Source: Cryptomeria japonica (taxonomy: Eukaryota > Streptophyta > Pinopsida > Cupressales > Cupressaceae). Taken from it: a stretch of 64,000 bases of DNA. This document shows positions 59,687 to 64,000 of this stretch, piece after piece; within the stretch, counting starts at the first letter, position 1; each line of letters opens with the position of its first letter. The position numbers were made by a program, and so were the translations under genes. Location: NCBI RefSeq assembly GCF_030272615.1, contig NC_081406.1, positions 188,998,891 through 189,062,890 on the forward strand. Direction: 5' to 3'. The notes below the pieces were generated by a model that did no database searches, was not told the DNA's origin, and saw only the letters and a list, made by a program, of their open reading frames with translations.

Positions 59687-60118
59687 ATGTTGATTGAGCT
59701 AGATGTGCTAATGATAGAAGTACAAGTGGTGATGCATTTTTCTTAGGAGTTAGAATGGTCTCTTGGTTGAGTAAAAATCAGGATTTAGTGTCATTCTCTA
59801 CAACAGAGGTAGAATATATTGTAGTAGCATCTTGATGCACTCAAGTCATGTGGATGATGTAAAATTTTAGAGATATCAAGGTGATGTATGATGAGGATAT
59901 TCCTATTATGCATGACAATACAAGCGCAATTCATATTTCAAAGAATTCAGTAATGCATTCAAGGAATAAGCATATCTCTATGTGGTATCATTTCTTAAGA
60001 GAAAAGGTTGTAAAGAAGGAATTTGGATTGGAATATATGCTTACAAAGGATCAGATTGCAAACATCTTTACCAAGGCACTAGCGAAGGATACTTTTGAGT
60101 ACCTTTGATGGAAATCAA
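59687..60118 (+). pseudogene. copia-C RNase H, 3' end of pol
   Basis: Reads 'CANDRSTSGDAFFLG', 'SWLSKNQDLVSFSTTEVEY', 'IMHDNTSAIHISKNSVMHSRNKHI' and 'EYMLTKDQIANIFTKALAKDTFEYL'. These are the closing RNase H blocks of copia pol, with the last part open from 59881 to 60107. The normally conserved Asp before 'WA.C' is overrun by the copia-B LTR junction. Confidence 0.85.
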
Positions 60119-60541
60119 GGGTTATTGCCCCACCTTCTTCAAACTAGATGCATAGAAGTGGTGCATTTTTATAGGGGGGATTAAAAATTTATCTTTTTGT
60201 TTCCTAGAGTGATGTGGTGGCTACTCTTTAGGGGAAAAATGAAAGTTGTGGTTTTCTATTTGTAGGAAAATGGTTGTAGAAGAGAGATATCCTTGTTATA
60301 GGGAGTGTTGCACTTATTAGAGTTATACTCAAAAGGTGCAGAGAGAGAGGGAGAGAGATTTACTATTGGGGAGATAGCTAATATTACAAGAGCCTATATG
60401 GAGAGTTATTGTTTACAGTATTGTGCCCTTAATCCTTAATGTCAAAAGGGGAGAGAGATATAATAGGAAAGATTTTACTTTTGGTTGGTGCTACAAGTGT
60501 TGCCATCAATTATAGAGGGGCATACTTTTGGAAACTTTAGG
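60119..60541 (+). other. copia-C 3' UTR with purine-rich tracts
   Basis: Non-coding. Purine tracts at about 60170-60180 (AGGGGGGA) and 60445-60465 (AAAAGGGGAGAGAGA) are PPT candidates; which one was used is not clear. Confidence 0.5.
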
Positions 60542-62794
60542 TGTATTGTCATTGATGTCAAACTTGTTTGGTGTTGTCTTTGATGACATAGTTTGTGTTT
60601 TTTGTGATTGAGTGTTAAGGTAACAAATGCGAAAAGGAATTTGAAGTTATTCAGATGTGCAAATGTAGTATATGGTTCAAAAATAATTGTTAAAATATTA
60701 TTATGTTTTCTAGTGGTGATGTTAAGAGACTATGAGGCGCTTCTACAAGTGTATAGTAGTCAAAGTTATTATAAGGAAGTTGAGTAGTGGAACAACTTCC
60801 TACACTAACCTTGAGAGGGCAGTAATGTAAAAATTGTTATAGATCCTTACAATAGTTATAGAAACTTAACAAAAATAAACATAAATAGCATGCATACCAC
60901 AAACACAAAGATTTTCATTAGGAAAACCCTTTTGAGAGAAAAACCCCACACTCCAAAAGTCATCCAATATATTATTCAAAAAACAATAATAGATTACAAT
61001 ATACTTGCAGAGAAAGATTCTCACGGGAGTATCACCAATGGAGCTCTATATGTAATTCAATAGCTATCAGACTCTAATAATGCATCACACTACATAGTCA
61101 TAATACAATACCCTTGCCTTCTAGGGTAAAATAAAGCACACAATGTATCCACCACTAGATATATGACCTAATGATAAATAGTTAGAATTTTTAAAGATAA
61201 TTTATATATAAAATATGGCTTTATCAACTATCAAACATTCTAGAAGCACTTCCACAACACAGAAAAATGATCTAGTAGGAAAAATTAAGCATTCCTTATC
61301 CAACACTCTAAACACACCAGTACAATTTTCATTATTATTGCAAGGTTGAGACACTATTTTCCTTAATGTTACAAAATGTAAGAAAGAGTATTTAATTTCC
61401 TTATGAAATAATCCTCCACATTCCTCCAATTCTTGATGATGATGATGGTTGGCAATTTTGCATATAATGACTACATTGTTTGGATGTTGCACTATCATGT
61501 TTTCAAGTCCTTTGTTGCTCAAATGATGAAGTTTGTTCTAGTGTTTTGCTAATAGTGAGGTTTTCTATCAAGACTAGTCTAGAGAATTCATTGCATTTCT
61601 CTAATGTGTTGGTTCAAGTGTTGCAGCTTGGAGTACATGTTCATATGGTTTGTGTAGTGTTCCAATTTAGATATTTATTTTTGGTTTGATCGGAAAGTGA
61701 ATTTATGTTGTTTGTGTTCAACGCTATCAATTGTGTTGATCTCTAGCCAACTCAATTTATTTATCTTATTGGGATCATACTTTTTGGTCTGGATATGCAT
61801 TGGAGGTTGAGTTAGAAGGTTGATATGGCTCTTACTATAGCATGTGTAGATCCACAATGAGTAATTTGTATTAGGTGATGATTTTGGGCCAACTAGTTAA
61901 CGTGCTTCGTTGTTTTACACATTATAGTGGATGTTGACTTTGGAGGATGTACTAGTGTGTGCAATTCATTGGAATCAACTTAGAATGATGTATTTAGGTC
62001 CCATTTATCTCCTAGAGTGGACCGCAATGTGTATAGTTTCTTGTGGTGGCTAACTTTATGCAATTCATGTATATTCTATCTATGGCCAACCTAGTAAAGG
62101 GTTTTAATGAATAACCTAGTATAAATGAAAGTGTGGATGTTTGAATTAGATTTGAATTATATGAAAGAATATGTGAAGAAGCATAAATGCAAAATTTTAG
62201 TCTATGATGAGCTTTGATGATCATATCTTGATTTTGATAGTGTTTTTGAGATAGTGAATGAAGTGAGATATCTTTGCCATGATATTGTTCACTTAACACA
62301 ATGGTTCAAGGGCAATTTCATGATTAGGAGAACGTTGTCCATTTCAATTCAACACTCCCATGTACCTATTGGAAGATAGTGAGTCCTTTGGCAACTTGTG
62401 TAGTCTCTTTATCTTGCCTTAGAGAAATGTGCTTTAGTAATGAAAGTCCTTTGTATCTTGCCTTGAGATTGTGTATCTTGCAAATCCCTTGTATCCTGCC
62501 CTAAGGTTGTGTGCCTTAGTTTTGTGAGTCCAATTAGGTGAAGTGAGATTCCTTGGCCTTCAGCCTAATTTATAATTAATTATTTATAGTGTGAGTGTGA
62601 TTCTCATCATGGTTTTTCCCTTCTTGGGTTTTGCACATAAATATAGTGTTCCTATGTGTATTGTGATTTATGGTTTCATATTTTAAAATTGTAGAGATGA
62701 GTTAATAGTGATTTAAAGTTTAAAGGATTATAAATAAGTTGTTTTAAGGTCCAGACTGATTCACCCCCCTCTTAGTCCCATGGTGTGTTCAACA
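60542..62794 (+). repeat. possible copia-C 3' LTR with internal insertion
   Basis: Begins TGTATTGTCATTGATGTCAA. It ends '...GACTGATTCACCCCCCTCTTAGTCCC...GTTCAACA', matching in style the LTR end of the copia element at 1927 (there reversed: 'CTGATTCACCCTCCCTCTCAG'). At 2.25 kb it is longer than usual. 60840-61160 has the look of another LTR in reverse ('GGAAAACCCTTTTGAGAG', 'AAACCCCACAC'), so a nested insertion is likely. Boundaries tentative. Confidence 0.4.
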
Positions 62795-62989
62795 TGTGGA
62801 GGAGAAGGTTGGTGCATGTTTTCATAAACAAAAGGGAGATCGGTTGAAGGTGGAACATAAGCATATTGATTGATAGGATTCTCCCTACTACTAACATGGA
62901 TAGAACTACCATTTTTTGTTGTAGTAGTCATGACAAAATATGTGTATGTAGGAAAATTGGCTATAGATGTAAGCATAGGTATGGATATC

Positions 62990-63472
62990 TCAACTTGGGT
63001 TAGAGGAGTAGGATGTCCAATTGCTTACTACACAACTACCTAACTTCATAGTATTGCCATCCACTATGTGCACTATACCATATAGAACTTCCACACCATG
63101 TTCATCATTTTGAATCAAATTCCTTAAGCCTTAAATTAGTGGGACTACCTCTCCAATGAGGTGTTCTTGACTCACAAATTGTTGAAGATCTTCAAATTAC
63201 ATGTCAATGTTCCACAATTGTTCATTAGAAAATTGTATTGAAGTGTCATCTTTGTCATAACAAGGGGAAGGATTCTCAGCAATATTAGGCAAGGTAGGTG
63301 TTGGATTAAGAGAAGGTAAGGCACCCAAACTCGTAGGTGGGAATAAATCAACACACAACTTAGGCTCAACATATTTAATATTTAAACCATGGAAAGACAT
63401 GAGTCTATAACTTTTTCTCACAAGGATATTAGATTCAAAACAACAGGTTATGAAATTTATCCACAAGCACAA
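62990..63472 (-). pseudogene. degenerate coding-like stretch, unknown
   Basis: One minus frame runs from 63472 to TGA at 62990 with only two internal stops (about 63200 and 63137). It contains non-repetitive text such as 'NEQLWNIDM', 'FEDLQQFVSQEHLIGEVVPL' and 'GIVHIVDGNTMKLG'. It resembles a decayed coding region more than random AT-rich DNA, but no family is recognised. It could be a gag remnant. Confidence 0.3.
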
Positions 63473-64000
63473 GCCACAACAACATACAATTACTCCTAGA
63501 AAACAAAGAAGGAAAGTTAAAGGAAAAGATAAAGGATTTGGTTTATGCTTTCAATCCCTTTTATATAATTATGAAAGATAATCCAAGCAAGTAACTAATG
63601 ATATGCAATAGTGGGTGCAAAACCTACTATCTGATTCTAACCTTTTTATAGGACAATTATAGAATCTTTTATATCATTTCAAGGTAATTTACTAAGGCAT
63701 AATGAAACATAACAAGATTAGCAACCACAAGAAATTAAATTCAAGGATCTTCTTCCAATTGATTAAGAAGTTGGGAAAAAATGGTCTACACGACAAAACC
63801 TAAAATTAAGTAGAAGCAAAAGAAAAAAGAGGGTATCCTCATTTTAGCAAAAGTAACTTAAAAGATATTATGAGAGGTATAAAAATAATGTCAAAAACTC
63901 CATTGATAATTAAACATAATAATAATTACATATTTATTAGAAGAGATTCAACATATTGAATTTGAATAATTGATCATTCAATACAAAAAATTAACAATTC
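63473..64000. other. AT-rich DNA to window end, no gene seen
   Basis: No ORF of note and no repeat boundaries. Confidence 0.5.

Overview
This is eukaryotic nuclear DNA from a seed plant: spliced plant genes, low GC, and layer upon layer of LTR retrotransposons. The large nested Ty1-copia and Ty3-gypsy elements and heavily decayed intergenic DNA would fit a large-genome gymnosperm such as a conifer. That placement is an inference; only 'seed plant' is well supported.

Host gene content is small. Two TIFY/JAZ genes lie in the same orientation about 35 kb apart: JAZ-A at 4711-5955 and JAZ-B at 39405-41437. They share exon phases, a 58-nt exon carrying most of the Jas motif, and the conserved Jas intron. 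JAZ-A has an open frame across its TIFY and Jas exons but a divergent degron and PH in place of the terminal PY. JAZ-B keeps PY but has an in-frame stop in exon 2. They look like an old tandem duplicate pushed apart by transposon insertion. JAZ proteins repress jasmonate signalling by binding MYC-type factors and recruiting NINJA through TIFY, and are removed through COI1 and JA-Ile.

Layout. 1-3003: 5' part of a Ty1-copia element, minus strand, with PBS and LTR. 3004-10096: JAZ-A in AT-rich DNA. 10097-15785: a DNA element with terminal inverted repeats and a TGAT duplication, holding a multi-exon minus-strand gene of no family I recognise and an array of about 357-bp repeats. 16243-18526: decayed chromovirus. 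18532-36387: a complete Tat/Ogre-like Ty3-gypsy element, minus strand, inserted into that chromovirus with duplication AAATA; it has LTRs, PBS, PPT, gag-protease-G-patch, RT, two RNase H domains, integrase, and an antisense plant-mobile-domain ORF. 36393-39404: remnant LTRs, a foldback element and the JAZ-B promoter. 39405-41437: JAZ-B. 44265-46641: copia gag relic and a MITE. 46830-48203: a truncated second copy of the TIR element with the same gene. 48945-57599: a chromovirus split by a 4.4-kb insertion with LTR-type ends and a TGTTG duplication. 57600-62794: three mutually nested copia remnants. 62795-64000: little of substance.

The best candidate for something undescribed is the TIR element family (10097-15785 and 46830-48203). 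Both copies encode the same spliced, basic, coiled-coil protein, have GCGTACGC-type palindromes between TIR and gene, and show no recognisable transposase. The second is the Tat element's antisense plant-mobile-domain ORF, which spans 708 codons without a frameshift and is broken only by eight stops, each of which one C-to-T change explains.
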